DNA from: Dermatemys mawii
Lineage: Eukaryota > Chordata > Testudines > Dermatemydidae
Direction: 5' to 3'
Assembly: GCA_007922305.1 (NCBI GenBank)
Contig: ML677333.1
Coordinates: forward strand, 16,452,676-16,516,675
DNA: 64,000 bases
The translations under genes and the position numbers were made by a program. The notes below the pieces were generated by a model, which did not search any database, was not told where the DNA came from, and saw only the letters and a list, made by a program, of their open reading frames with translations. The first letter of the stretch is position 1; every line of letters starts with the position of its first letter. Shown here in pieces: positions 34,336 through 45,959 of the stretch.

Positions 34336-34649
34336 GCCCTAATCCTTTTATGACATTTTCATTACCCTACCTGCAACTTTACATTTCCCCTATTGTATAG
34401 AACTCACTTTGTAGGTGCTCTTGGCTCTATTTGGCAAATTCATTGCTGTTGCCATAAGTATTCCTCCCTGCCCATATAATAGGTATTTTTGTTCACATAA
34501 TGACATATCAAAAGAATTTGCAGAGGCCACTGTGAATTTCCTCTCATATCCTCCAAACCCCCTTCTCTTATAGGCTATAACTTTTGGACTATAATAGAGG
34601 CAGTTTTAAGACTTTCCAGAGGTCCAGGTCCCATAGTGCTAGTTCTAGA
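34336..34649. other. No recognised feature
   Basis: Unique AT-rich sequence between a MITE and an LTR. Confidence 0.35.
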
Positions 34650-36268
34650 TGTAACCCTTCTGCCAGGCCGGGTTAATAGCAGCAAGGGCCGGGTTCAGTA
34701 CATAGGGGTCCCCTCTCAACAACAAAAGGCAAAAACTGGCTCGAGCCCCCACCCAGTGACCTGGGAAAAATCCTAACACCCCCCCCGGGCGCCTCAAAGA
34801 GGCAATACTTCCCCTCTCGCAAGCACAGATTGGTGTATCAGAAATTTTTATTAACATGAGATAAATGACATAATCAAATTGGGAAAAACACCACAACTAG
34901 GGTCATAAACCAACCCCTGAGCAAACCGCCACCCCAGCCGATTGGGCTGTGTCCCCTCCTTTAGGTTTGTGAGTCCAGTAACCCAAAAATCACCCAAAGT
35001 CCCCAAAATGTCCCACAGCCCAAAAGTCTCTGGAGCCCAGCAATCCAAAAATCACCCAATAGTCCCAAAAGTCCAACAGCCCAAGAGTCTCTGTTCCTGG
35101 TCAGTGCAGAGTTCAAGAGTTAATCTGCAGAGTCTTACCTCCCAGGCTGGGTGGAAATGGAGGGTAGGGCAAGGGGCACCTTATGTGGTCCGAGGCCAAC
35201 TGCGCCGCCTCTCCGTGAGGTTCCGCTGCAGCCCTCACCGCAATCGGCTCTGCTCTGCTGGCTGTCCCACGAACCGCTCTGCCCATTGATCTGCTAGCTG
35301 CTCTGCTAGCCGATACTCGAACTGCTCTGCAGCACCAGTCACTCTGCCAGCAACTCAAATGACTCCGCTAGCCGTCCTGCTAGCCAACACATGGACCACT
35401 CTGCCGCGCCGGTCACTCTGTCTGCAGCACCAATGCCTCCGCTAGTTGACACACAGACAGTTCTGCCACGCCAGCCACTCCGCAACACCAACGACTCCAC
35501 TAGTCGACACACAGACAGTTCTGCCGCGGCGGTCACTCGGCCCGCAGCACCAACGGCTCCGCTAGTCGACACACAGACAGCTCTGCCGCACCAACGACTC
35601 CGCTAGCCGTCCTGCTAGCCGACACACAGACTGCTCTGCTACACCAGCCACTCTGCACTATTTTCAGGTCCCCCAGCTTAAGACAGTGTTCAGTGATTTC
35701 TTTAGCTCTTAGGTGATTTCAGCTCTTAAGTGATTTCAGCATACAGTAGGGGAGCCTTAGTGCAGGTGCCTCAGTGAGCCCAAAGCAATTTCAGCTCAGC
35801 AGCCTGAAACCAAGCTCCTAATGGAAGCAAAATTCAATTCTGACATTCCACAGTGGAGAGAGGCAGGGTGCAATAGGCCAGTGGGGCCCTCAGACAAAAC
35901 ACTCACCAAACGGTATAGGTGTTTGTCCACCACCTCTCTCAGTCTCACAGTGTTCTGAAATGCCTGGCCCTTGCCCAGTGAGTGCTACCCAGATGATGGC
36001 GAGTCCCTCCATCACAACAAGGGCCAAGTACATGTCCATAGTCCTTCATTCACACCACCAGTGTAACATCACTTTATCATTCCTGCCCCAATAACATAGA
36101 AACTGGAGCCCCCACATCAGCCGAAGTGGCCATGTAGGCTGCTGTGAGCTCAGGCTAGGCGCAGTGGGTGTGTCTATGCAAATTGATCAGTCCCGAAGTT
36201 ATTTTCCATAACTCACTGCAATTCCCATAATTCACCACCAGATGTCAGAATATATCTCATTCCTGACA
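34650..36268 (-). mobile_element. LTR with internal minisatellite
   Basis: Read on the reverse strand the block opens TGTCAGGAATGAG (36268) and closes GGGTTACA (34650), i.e. TG...CA. A polyadenylation signal AATAAA lies on the minus strand at 34852-34847, about 200 bp before the 3' end, as expected for an R/U5 region. The flanks give no matching 5-mer (ctaga, ctgct), so the outer end is tentative. No internal retroviral region or primer-binding site is adjacent, so it is probably a solo LTR. The 1.6-kb length is partly due to the minisatellite at 35270-35660. Confidence 0.6.
35270..35660. repeat. Minisatellite, 'ctccgctag-cgacacacagac-ctctgccg' units
   Basis: Words 'gactccgctag', 'gacacacagacagttctgcc', 'ggtcactc' and 'gcagcaccaac' recur in shuffled 30-70 bp units. 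Local GC content and CpG density are high for this window. Overlapping open frames (71-77 codons, both strands) are repeat translations. Confidence 0.7.
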
Positions 36269-37205
36269 CTGCTTACATCAACACTGTATACATACACACA
36301 AACACACACACTCTTTAAAAAAAAACAACAAACAAACAAACAAAAAAAGACAGTCCCTGCCCGGAAGAGTTTAGGGCCTGATCTTGAGGTGCTGAGCACT
36401 CCCAGATTCCAGTGCAATCACTGGGATTTGTGGATGCTCAGCAACTTTGAGCATCAGTCTAAATAGCACACTTCTACTGCATTCAACCTACTGCAATTTT
36501 GGGATCATCCATAGTGTTCTTGTGCAAACAGTATGGCTCCATGGTGCATAAACACTGTTAACATGTATCTTCCTGATAGTAACATTGATTACCTTCCCAA
36601 ATAATTATTTTGATTTATTATTGAGTGCTGACAGTACACTTGGCTCTCTCCAGAAAAAAAATTCTGGATACATGCAGAACCTTTCAAGAAGACATAACAT
36701 CTCAATCAAACTGGAATGTTAGTTTTTAGGTCCCCCATGGTATATTTCCATTCTACACATTCATTTTCCTTTGAGAAGATATGTACCTCTGCTTTTGCCA
36801 CTTTTCTAGCTTTGTATGTAGTGTATTGTATAGTTCTTGCAATAGTTTTTGTTTACACTGGAATGTCAAAAAATGAGCAATATTTGAACGTTAGGTCCAT
36901 TTTAAAAATAAAAAGCTGAACACTAATATTTTTTGTTTAAAAGAAAATTAAACACCTTTCCTTGACATTGCCTATAGACACTGTCAAAAAAACAAAAAAA
37001 AAACAGAGAAAAGCCTGCAATTCATTTTTTTGTCCACAGATCAAGAAAACAGCATTAAGAAGTGCTTAAAGTTAAGCATGTTCTTAAGTTCTATTGAAGT
37101 ACACTGTCAGCATCCAACATACCAATCGTAACATTGGAAACTAATCCACTTTCCCCTCAGAAAGCTATATGTTAATATCAGAGTAAATACTGTATAAGCA
37201 TGAAA
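36269..37205. other. No recognised feature
   Basis: Contains (ac)n at 36293-36312 and A-rich runs (36318-36347). 'gacagtccctgcccggaaga' at 36350 is a scrap of an old dispersed repeat. Confidence 0.35.
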
Positions 37206-37211
37206 AATACA

Positions 37212-37510
37212 GTAGACTCTCAATTATCCAGGATCAGTTTAAACCAGGCTATGGATTAACAAGGATGTCAAAAAAACCATGCATAAGTCACAGGGTCGGC
37301 TCTGGCTTTGTTGCCGCCCCAAGCACACACAAAAAACCAAACCACCAGGGTGCAGGACAGCCAGTGAACCAACCCCCTTGGTCTCCCAGTGCAGGGTGGC
37401 TGGTGAACCAACCGCCCCCTATATTTCCTATGGATGGTGATTATCTGGGATTGTATTAAACCAGGATTAATTTTTTCCCTATCATCCTGGATAATCGAGA
37501 GTCTATTGTC
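37212..37510. mobile_element. Pogo/Tigger-like MITE with a nested repeat
   Basis: Ends CAGTAGACTCTCAATTATCC and ggataatcgagagtctattg are inverted with two mismatches. TA precedes the left end, matching Tc1/mariner-type TA targets (the right copy has decayed to tc). The interior from about 37288 to 37430 is a separate GC-rich insertion (gggtcggctctggctttgtt). No transposase. Confidence 0.75.
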
Positions 37511-37514
37511 CTTT

Positions 37515-39535
37515 TAAAGCAAGTCAATGGGACATCAGCATGGGCTTAAATGCTTTGCTGAACCAGGGCCTCTATCCCATTTATATAGCATAATAAGAGC
37601 AAAATGTGGGCCTGATCAGGCAAATTCTGAGGTGAGTAATTTAATCAGTTAGAAGAGCACTACTCTGAACTAGAGTTGAACTCAGGGGGGTGAAGGTAAC
37701 AAATCCTATTAAGAAAAATATAATAAATATGGGCAGATACATGGAGCTGAGTGACTGCTGAGAGATGTTGATTTCAAAGGAATAGAGAATGCTCAGCATT
37801 TCTCAGGTTTTGGCATACTGCAGAATAAGAATCATGCAAATTGCTATTCTAGTCCCCAATCCAATAAATAGAGAGTTCATTGTTCTGAAGCGTATGTGTA
37901 AAAATTACGTTTGCCATCCTTCTGGCTCCTTGGGAAACAATGTAAAGAGGAGTGAACATATTGATTAAAAATCCTGGATATTTGACAGCATGGTCCTGCT
38001 TTCATATGGCTTATGATGGCTAGATGACGCTCTCACTCTTCAATATAAAGGGTACTGTTGATGGTGTTATGAAGCCCCCGCCCCCATCCTGGGAAGCTGA
38101 TCCCAGGAGCAGGATTCTGAGCAGTATGCTGCCTCAGAAGAGAGTTTGCTTGTCTACTTTTCCTGTCCAGCTGCTCGTGGTGTGTGGTTGCGACTGTGTG
38201 TGGAAAAGTATTTGCTGGGGCATTTGAAAAATGGCAGTCTGCAATGCTGTGAAAGTCTCATGACCTTGCAGGTTTACACTTGCTAAAGGAAACCCTCTGC
38301 ATTGAATCCCAAGAGCTTTTACCACCAAAGATGAATTAACAGGGATTGGAGGGGCGAGGGGAAATCAAGCCTGACAGAAGGTGTTCTAGTGTAATCATCA
38401 TTTACTTTTTAACAGCAATAGGAAAACTAACTCAGCTGAACATTTGGCTCTTCTGAAAGATCAATTGAATTAGGAGCTGAGGTCCATTTTGTGCCTTGGT
38501 GCATGCCCTTGAGGACATAATAAACCTTGACTTAAGAGGCATTGCATCTTCAGTCTCCTACCACAATGCCCTTGCACAGCAGCCTGAAATAACTGTGTTG
38601 CCATACTCCCCGGAGCATGAAGGCAACTCTCCCAGCACTCCCTGGGGTATGGAAAGGCAGAAACATGTTCCCTTCCCTCTTCTCCCCGCATGTGCAGCAG
38701 CCAGCAATGTCTTTCAGGTGTGCAGGTGGGACTGGAGTCTACTGCATCCTCTGAAGGGGTGTAGCAGAAAGCGTATGCGCCTGCTCCTTTCCAGTAGCTC
38801 CCCACAAGGTGGCCAACTTTGCCCCTTCCCCGCCCCAGGCTAGTGCCTCCAAGGCATGATTGAACCTCAAACAATCTGAATGAAATGCTAGCTAGTTAGA
38901 GGACTAGACTAGGCTCCTAGAGAAGATTGTTCCTGGATTCTTCTACATTTTTAATGACATAAGACAGCAAAAAATGTCAAATCATATCCCCGAGTCTCTA
39001 CTGTGCAGGGGTGGCAGCTATTCCTTGCCCTAGAGTATAATCTAGGAATGCAGCTACACCCTTCCTGAAAGTAAGTGTTAGGACATGCTGTGTCAGCTGT
39101 GGCCCAGCACTGTCTCTTTATTTAGCATTAGTGCATTGTCTTACAGCTTCCAGACACGCTGAGCATTTCTGCAAATGTGGGTATGGCTGACTAAAAAAAG
39201 CTCCAGAGAAGGATGTTACAGAAAGTAATTAATACGTGTTCCTGAGTGTGTATGTCAATATAGATACATATTACACACACAAAAGCTATATTAAAAATTA
39301 TTAAAGTGGCAAAATCAAGCATTGAAAAGTTAAAAAATGCCAGGAATGCCAGAGTGGAGGGAGCATGTTCAGTTCCTCTGTGGAAATGGCACATGTACTG
39401 TCTGGTCAGCACTGGGAGCTGAGAGAGACTCAAACATGCTGCATGAGGATGAAATCCTAGAGATTTTAGCTGCTAAATATATAAAATAAGTCTCTACTGA
39501 GCATGTGTGAACTGCAGTTTTTCAAAGGCATATAA
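37515..39535. other. No recognised feature
   Basis: Overlapping open frames at 38470-38874 (reverse) and 38496-38843 (forward) lack recognisable motifs and appear to be chance in a GC-richer patch. 'gcttaaatgctttgctgaac' at 37540 is an old repeat scrap. Confidence 0.35.
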
Positions 39536-39537
39536 TT

Positions 39538-40370
39538 AGAGCTGGTCAGAAATGTTTTGATTAAAGAATTTTCTTCAGAAAATGCCGATTCATCAAAACT
39601 GAAACCTGCACAGAAATTTATCCTCTTTAATAAAATTTTCACCAGGAAAAGTTTTCAAGTCCAGGATGGAATATCTGGACAGAATCGGAAAGCAGGTTTA
39701 AAACAAATAAAAGGAAGTTCTTCTTCACACAGCGCACAGTCAACCTGTGGAACTCCTTGCCTGAGGAGGCTGTGAAGGCTAGGACTATAACAGAGTTTAA
39801 AAGAGAACTGGATAAATTCATGGAGGTTAAGTCCATTAATGGCTATTAGCCAGAATGGGTAAGGAATGGTGTCGCTAGCCTCTATCTGTCAGAGGAGGGT
39901 AATGGATGGCAGGAGAGAGATCACTTGATCATTACTTGTTAGGTTCACTTACTCTGGGGCACCTGGCATTGGCCATTGTCGGTAGACAGGATACTGGGTT
40001 GGATGGACCTTTGGTCTGACCCAGTACAGTCACTCTTACGTTCAGGAAACCCACCCCAGGATAGCCATATCCAATAGAGTCAATCTCTTTCTCTTTTGCC
40101 CAATTAATATTAAATTATTTATACAAAATGGAACAGCTCCACAGCAGAAAGAGAGACTAAATCAGGCAGAGTAGGAACTTGAACATTGCTCTCTCTCATA
40201 CTAAATGACTCCCCTAGCCATTGGGGTATTAGCTAGTGAGAAAATGCCCTCTCTGGTTTTTCGAAGACTTATAATGGTCTAATTTTCATTCTAACATGGA
40301 ATGAAACAATTTTGTGAACATTTAAATTTTTCATGAAACAGAATTCTTTCTTCTTGGCCAGCCTTATTTA
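39538..40370. repeat. AT-rich fold-back repeat interrupted by CR1
   Basis: The left end gagctggtcagaaatgtttt and right end catgaaacagaattc...ggccagcc belong to the aaaatttt family. The right part (40044-40370) includes 'aacttgaacattgctctct' and 'agccattggggtattagc', the tRNA-like insert also seen at 10020-10130. A CR1 tail occupies 39690-40043. Confidence 0.5.
39690..40043 (+). mobile_element. CR1 LINE 3' tail
   Basis: The forward strand encodes a C-terminal ORF2 relic (LWNSLPEEAVKARTI, FKRELDKFMEVKSINGY, stop), then the CR1 3' untranslated region 'gataggatactgggttggat'-type sequence (gacaggatactgggttggat, ggacctttggtctgacccag) ending near ttacgttc. 5'-truncated insertion into an AT-rich repeat. 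Confidence 0.85.
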
Positions 40371-40374
40371 TAAC

Positions 40375-42215
40375 TTGCCCACATTTGGTAGAGTTTCATG
40401 AGGATGGTAAAAGGCAGATCCGACACCAAGGCCACCCACCTATCACATTTCAGCTTCCTGCTATAAATCACAAGAGCATGAGAACTGTTAAAAGAAAAGG
40501 TGTCTAGAACTTAACATGGGGAAAACAATGCATTTTCCCTTACCATAGTTCTCAGAAACAGCAGAACAGTTTTGGATTAAATTTTATTAAAAAATCAACC
40601 TGAGGCAGACACCTCAGCCCAAATGGCTGGAGTCTGGCAAAGTTATAAGCAACTCAACACATAGTCTTACAAGAGGAAGTGTTGGGCAACCTTAGTAACC
40701 TGTAGCACAAAGAATGTATTTTCCCACACAGCAAATGCATAAAGCTCAATCCACAGAATTTCCTCCCTTCCTGTGTGGACTTAATGATGCCATTGGAGAT
40801 GCCCTGCCGACCAAGCATTTTTAGCTGTGGGTAACCCTTCTGCTAACAAAATGAGAGAAGTTAAAATATGAACCTAACAGACATTTTTAAGCCATAGCCA
40901 CAGCATATCTCCTTCTTACCAATCCCTCCCGTAACTATGTGAAATGTTTTGTCATGTCACAACATGTTCCATCATACATAGGGCAGGAGAAAAGGATAGG
41001 CTTCTATTGGAGCATTGAAGTGTTCAAATTACTTGCAAGCTCCTCTTCTTCAAAGAGTCAGTACGGTTTTAGATTTACCAGTTCGACCTTGACTGATTTG
41101 AAGGGGATAAAGTATAACCAAGGAATAGTTTAGAAATGTGCCCACAACCAGAGTGCAGTAAAACCACTCTGAGTAGGAGCTATCTTTTTGTTCAATACTT
41201 GTGTAGCCCCTTAGCACAGTGGGGTGCTGGTCCAGGACAGCACTACTACAATACACAATAATTTCTACCAGTAATGGGAGAGCTAATGCAAATTACTGCA
41301 TTTTGCTAATCAGTGAATAATTGAAGAATAATTTAAAAAAGGACAAAATCATGCAGAATTCTATTCAGGTTCTTAAACTGTGCCCATGTCACTGTATGCT
41401 CATGTACAACATGGTTACTTCATCTGTTTGGTACATATTTCGTTTTAGTCTTTATTATAATATTTCCTAGATTATTAATAAAGGTTCTGTAGCTTTCTTT
41501 GTTAAAATAATGAAGTCTCTGAAAGTCAAATCCTCAGCTCCTGACTGTGCTGCTGGGACATGGAGAGAGAGTCCATTTTATATGGGCAAATTATGAGTGA
41601 GGTGTGTGAATTAGTGAAGTGCGAAAGTGTGAGGTTCCTCTCTATACCCGTGGCCATGCATTAGCCTCAGACACAACGGTCATAATGTATAACCTACATT
41701 TGCGGTGATTTCTGTACACCTTTAGCAAAAGGAGACATTTAGATTAATGTTGTCAACTAACCCAGAAGCCTGGATTCCGAGCTCTCAGTTCATGGTCCTT
41801 TTAAACCCTCGACTGCAAATGAGGGATTACTCAGCCTGTGCAATCTCAGCCAGGTGGAAGGAACGGCTGAATGGCCTGTTCTCTGGTGGAGCTGTGGGAG
41901 TTTGGTGTTTTTACATGCAAGTAAATAAAATGTAGCAGATGAGGGAGGGAAATCATTAACAATCTTTAAAAGAACACCTCCAGGCTTTGTGTGTATCTTT
42001 ATTGCTCTTTCATAACTGATAGGCCTATTCCTGGTATCAGACAGTGAATTCTGTGTATTCCAATGATTTGTCCTCTGTGTCCCTCAGTAATTCAAGGCAT
42101 TATACAGTTTACACTTTAAACTTTTCATTTATTTAATTTCAAAGATCAACTGGGTTTACAGTTTACAATTAAGCTCCTCAAACTATGGTAAAAAACTAAA
42201 AGAAAAAAAACCCAC
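40375..42215. other. No recognised feature apart from an old repeat scrap
   Basis: 'gtagccccttagcacagtgg' with 'gtgctggtccaggacagcac' (41203-41245) is a fragment of a common old reptile repeat. Otherwise unique AT-rich DNA. Confidence 0.4.
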
Positions 42216-42219
42216 TAGT

Positions 42220-42560
42220 GCTGTGCAGAGGATGAAAATTCCATTTGCAAAGGATTTCAAAATTTTGACTTTTTTTTCCCCAGTTCAATTTGAAGCAAAA
42301 ATCCAAAATGTTGATGTTATCCACAAAAGAAAATTCTAAAAAATAAAACAACAAAAATGGGGGTGAAGAAGTTATTTCTATGTACACCAATTTTGTATAA
42401 TGCAACATAAAAACATTGAAACAAAATATCATTTCAATATGAAAACAATGAAATAATTTGTTTTAGTATTGACAGAATTTTGCTCCAATTTTTTCCCCCC
42501 AAAATTGAGATTTTGGCAAAAATGACAGTTTCACAAAATGTTTTGATTTTGAGAGCACTG
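42220..42560. repeat. AT-rich fold-back repeat (aaaatttt family)
   Basis: Starts near gtgctgtgcagaggatgaaa and is filled with ttttgattttgag, caaaatttt and gaaaatt words and their complements, as at 8175-8650. Ends not clear. Confidence 0.45.
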
Positions 42561-42564
42561 CATT

Positions 42565-45165
42565 TTCCAGACACACTTGAGTCATTTTTATCACACAACC
42601 AGGTCTGCCAGAGAATTTGATGATCCATCTTTCTGGCAGCATCCACCATCTCCCTGACTGCAAGTGAAAGCTACTCTTCCTTTTTTTGAAACTGTAGTGA
42701 TGAGGCCATGTTGCGAATGCCACTTGATTTTGAAATAGACTCAGTTGGATTTTTGTCCCACACAAAACTCTTGTTTTGAACACTTGTACTGAAGTCTGAA
42801 ACTTGATGCTTTTCAGTTTCTCTTGGTTCAACATATAGCCTAAGTAAACTGTTATTAGCGTTTGACTCACAACTTTGGTTTCACACAGATTATTTAATTT
42901 AAAATTGTTATTCAGGATATGAAAAACTTTAATAACATTTTCCAGCAGTCCAAAGGTGTATATGTTACTCTAAACCTACACTTTCTTGAAGGATCTACTG
43001 ATTTAAGGGTCTTATGAACTTTCATTGACTTTTGTAGTATTAAGCATTATATCTAATAGAATTTAAGGGCGGAAAAACAACCAGCAAGGAGTGCAGTGAG
43101 GAATCAGGAGAGAAAGCATCCATCAGTTGACAAGTGCTGTGTGCAGGGAGTATGCATGGTATGATGAGGTACAGGAGAGAACAGGGCTGCTGTGATAAAC
43201 AGAGAAGAGATGGACCTGATCTACAAAGTAGAAATTTGGCTTCTTGTCCAAACACAAACTTACCCAAAGTTTGAAGCTGTTCAAATTTGGGGTTCTGAAA
43301 TAATCCTGTGCCAGGAAGTTCAGATGGATTCCAGATCTAAACCCCAAATTTCCCCATGTTCAACACTACAGAGGCTTGATCAACTGCAAAACTAATGTGA
43401 CTAAATTACCTTTCACCCACATTTCTTATAAAAAGATGCACAAGTTAACAGACAGTGGCCACTTGTAAAATCACAATGTTATTTCTTTCAAAGATCTTTT
43501 TCAAGATATTAAATTCAAACTAGGACATTTTGCCATGAAACTGATGGGGTCAATAATGACCTCTTAAAGCAACTAAAAGTCTCAAGTAAAAGTATTCCAA
43601 AACTGCCACTAGCTTATGAAATGGATTAAGGATGATTCCCTTTAAAGCCTAAGGTCCAAGGCTGGATAGAGAGGTTCTTAAGGTCAGCTGTTTCATAGAG
43701 CTCCATAACCATCTTTACAGAAAGCACAATAGCTTTGTTTTTCCATTCACAGATATGATTAGCATATGCAGAGTGTCAGCTGAATTTCTGAACTTGTCAG
43801 CTGGCGCTTCTCTGCCTGTGGGACTCTAATGGAGCACTACAGTAAGACATGCCCACAGTGACAGAACAGCAGGCTGCTTGAGAAGGAATACTAAAATGTG
43901 ATTGATTTCCCTTGGTGAGTCTGGCATGTCTTTAGATGTCTGGAATACATTGTATGTTAATATTAGGGCTCAACAGTTTGCTTTAATAATCACCTAGGAA
44001 ACAAAAAAAGAGGGGGAAATAACCATAATTGTCTAAAGACAAGTATATACAAATACAAAGTATTTTGTTAATAGAATGCAAGCAGCTCTAATTATAATGA
44101 AGCATAAATTCAATGGTAGGGCTGTCAGGCCTTTTGGAAATAACAGGATTTTGACTTCCAAGAAAAAAATTGTGCTCAGTAGTTTCTGATCCTTGTACTC
44201 ATTTTACTTGTGTGCAGGAAGTGTATGAACAAATCCCTTTCATAGATAAAGGGATTTGTGTGCCTACTTATCCCCTCTCTCACACACACTCTCTTAAAGT
44301 GTGCCTTTTTAAGTATAGATGGCATGAGAGGAAATGGAAAACTGTGTTAATTACTCCAGGGTAGAAAAGATGTTATGCTTCAAACAGAATTTCATGTTAT
44401 GTTAATAATTGAAGCCCATCTGGGTCACTAAAGAGAGCTGGGAAAGTGATCCCTTTTTTCTTTGCCCTTGTACACTTTTGAATCACATTTTAAAAAAACA
44501 GCAACAGCAAACACGCTAAGAAAAACAATACATTCAAGAAAGAATTCCTCCCATCCCCGGTCAAATAAAGGAAGACATTACCAACATTTCCCAGTGCTAC
44601 TAAGTTAATTTAAACTCATTTCAAGGCTCATAAACCAGGGCATAAGGCCATAAAATATCCATGGACTGATCAGAAAGCCTACAACTTTAAATGATGTTTG
44701 AGGATAGTTTTAGTATGACAGTCATTGTTTCAATCCTGCTTACTTTACACACCCAGGCTGGATTCTGCCACTCTGATGCCAAATACCACCTTACCGCATG
44801 GGCAGGCCTATCGAGACCAGTAGGATAACTCAGAGAGCAAGATTTTCAAAACTGTCTAGTTTTCTAATGGCAATTGGGTGTCCAAATTCTTCAGGTGACT
44901 TTGAAAATCTCAGCCAGAAGGATTAGGAGTCACAAAATCCATACCACAACTTGGAGTCCCCTTTACTTCAACGGGGATACTGCAGTGGGTAAAGTGTGCT
45001 TGTGGCCCTCAGAGCCCTTCAGTGCCAACTGTCAAAGAGTCCACTGTCATCCAACACCAACTCTTATCAAGCCTGATAAACACCTAACACATTGCTGTCA
45101 TACTATTGCTCTATAAAGAGTCTCATGTAAGTTATGGAATGACAGCCGGTTACACAATTAATCTT
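42565..45165. other. No recognised feature apart from one short hairpin
   Basis: A perfect 12-bp inverted repeat with a 7-base loop (acaaatcccttt, catagat, aaagggatttgt) lies at 44229-44259. Two overlapping reverse frames (42434-42870) show no family signal. Confidence 0.4.
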
Positions 45166-45169
45166 TAAT

Positions 45170-45830
45170 ATCATCATGAAATGTATGTATTAATAGTGTA
45201 TGAGGAATTATGTCTACTTACTGATATTGGGCTTTAAAGTCTGTAACCAAACAAAAGGGAAAAACAGGTTGTCTTCTAACCAGGAGGGAAGTAGCTATAT
45301 CCTGGTCTCTAATGTAAATTGAGCATTGTGGAGCCAAATGCAATAGAAGCTGTATTTGCATGGAAATCTACAGGAAACACCAGGCTGACGGGGAGCATGA
45401 AATCAGTATAGGAAGACATGGGAGTCTAAACCCCTGGTGTTCATCCTGACTCTGGAAACAAGGACAATAAACTTTGGGAAATAAGGAGAAGCAAAAGGAC
45501 ATTTTATTATCCATTGACTGAGGAGACTCCTGGTAGAGTATAGTCGACTAATGAAAACCCTGATCTTGATTTAACAGGAAATCAGAAAACTGTACAAAAA
45601 ACCCCCGAGGGTGAGGAAATAGCTTTAGCAAAAGGATTGTAACTTGCTAAATTATGTTCAGTCTCTCTGAAGCGTGTTATACTTTTGTAACCAATTTGGT
45701 TTCCATGATCCTTGCTTTATAACACTTAAATCTCTTTGTTAATAAACTTCTCTTTGTTTTATCATAAGTAGCCTCAGTACTTTAATATTAAGTAAAGTGT
45801 GAATTTTTAGCTGACTCAAACAAGTACAAA
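45170..45830 (+). mobile_element. Probable LTR fragment
   Basis: Two AATAAA signals (45466-45471 and 45741-45746) and a T-rich stretch after the second (cttctctttgttttatcata) resemble the R/U5 part of a retroviral-type LTR. Ends with TG...CA and a target duplication were not found, so this is a low-confidence call. Confidence 0.35.
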
Positions 45831-45840
45831 AGTACGAAAG

Positions 45841-45889
45841 CATGTGCTAAATTTTAAGCACATGCCTGGTGCTTAAAATTCAGCACATG
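45841..45889. repeat. Strong 21-bp inverted repeat
   Basis: catgtgctaaattttaagca(c) and its inverse (45869-45889) match at 20 of 21 positions around a 7-base loop (atgcctg). It could fold as a hairpin on either strand. Words resemble an old dispersed 'taagcacatgcttaagtgct' sequence also hinted at 37060, so it may be a relic palindrome. Confidence 0.6.
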
Positions 45890-45959
45890 ATTAAGTGCTT
45901 TTCTGAATAGAGATTCTTTCCTTATATGGTAACATATGGTATTTCAGGGGAAACACTAA

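Noticed and set aside
35113..35606. Alanine/arginine-rich frames on both strands at 35.1-35.6 kb
   Set aside because: Translations of the LTR minisatellite; periodic and strand-symmetric.
38470..38874. Overlapping 134- and 115-codon frames on opposite strands
   Set aside because: Mutual shadows in a GC-richer patch; neither has a motif.
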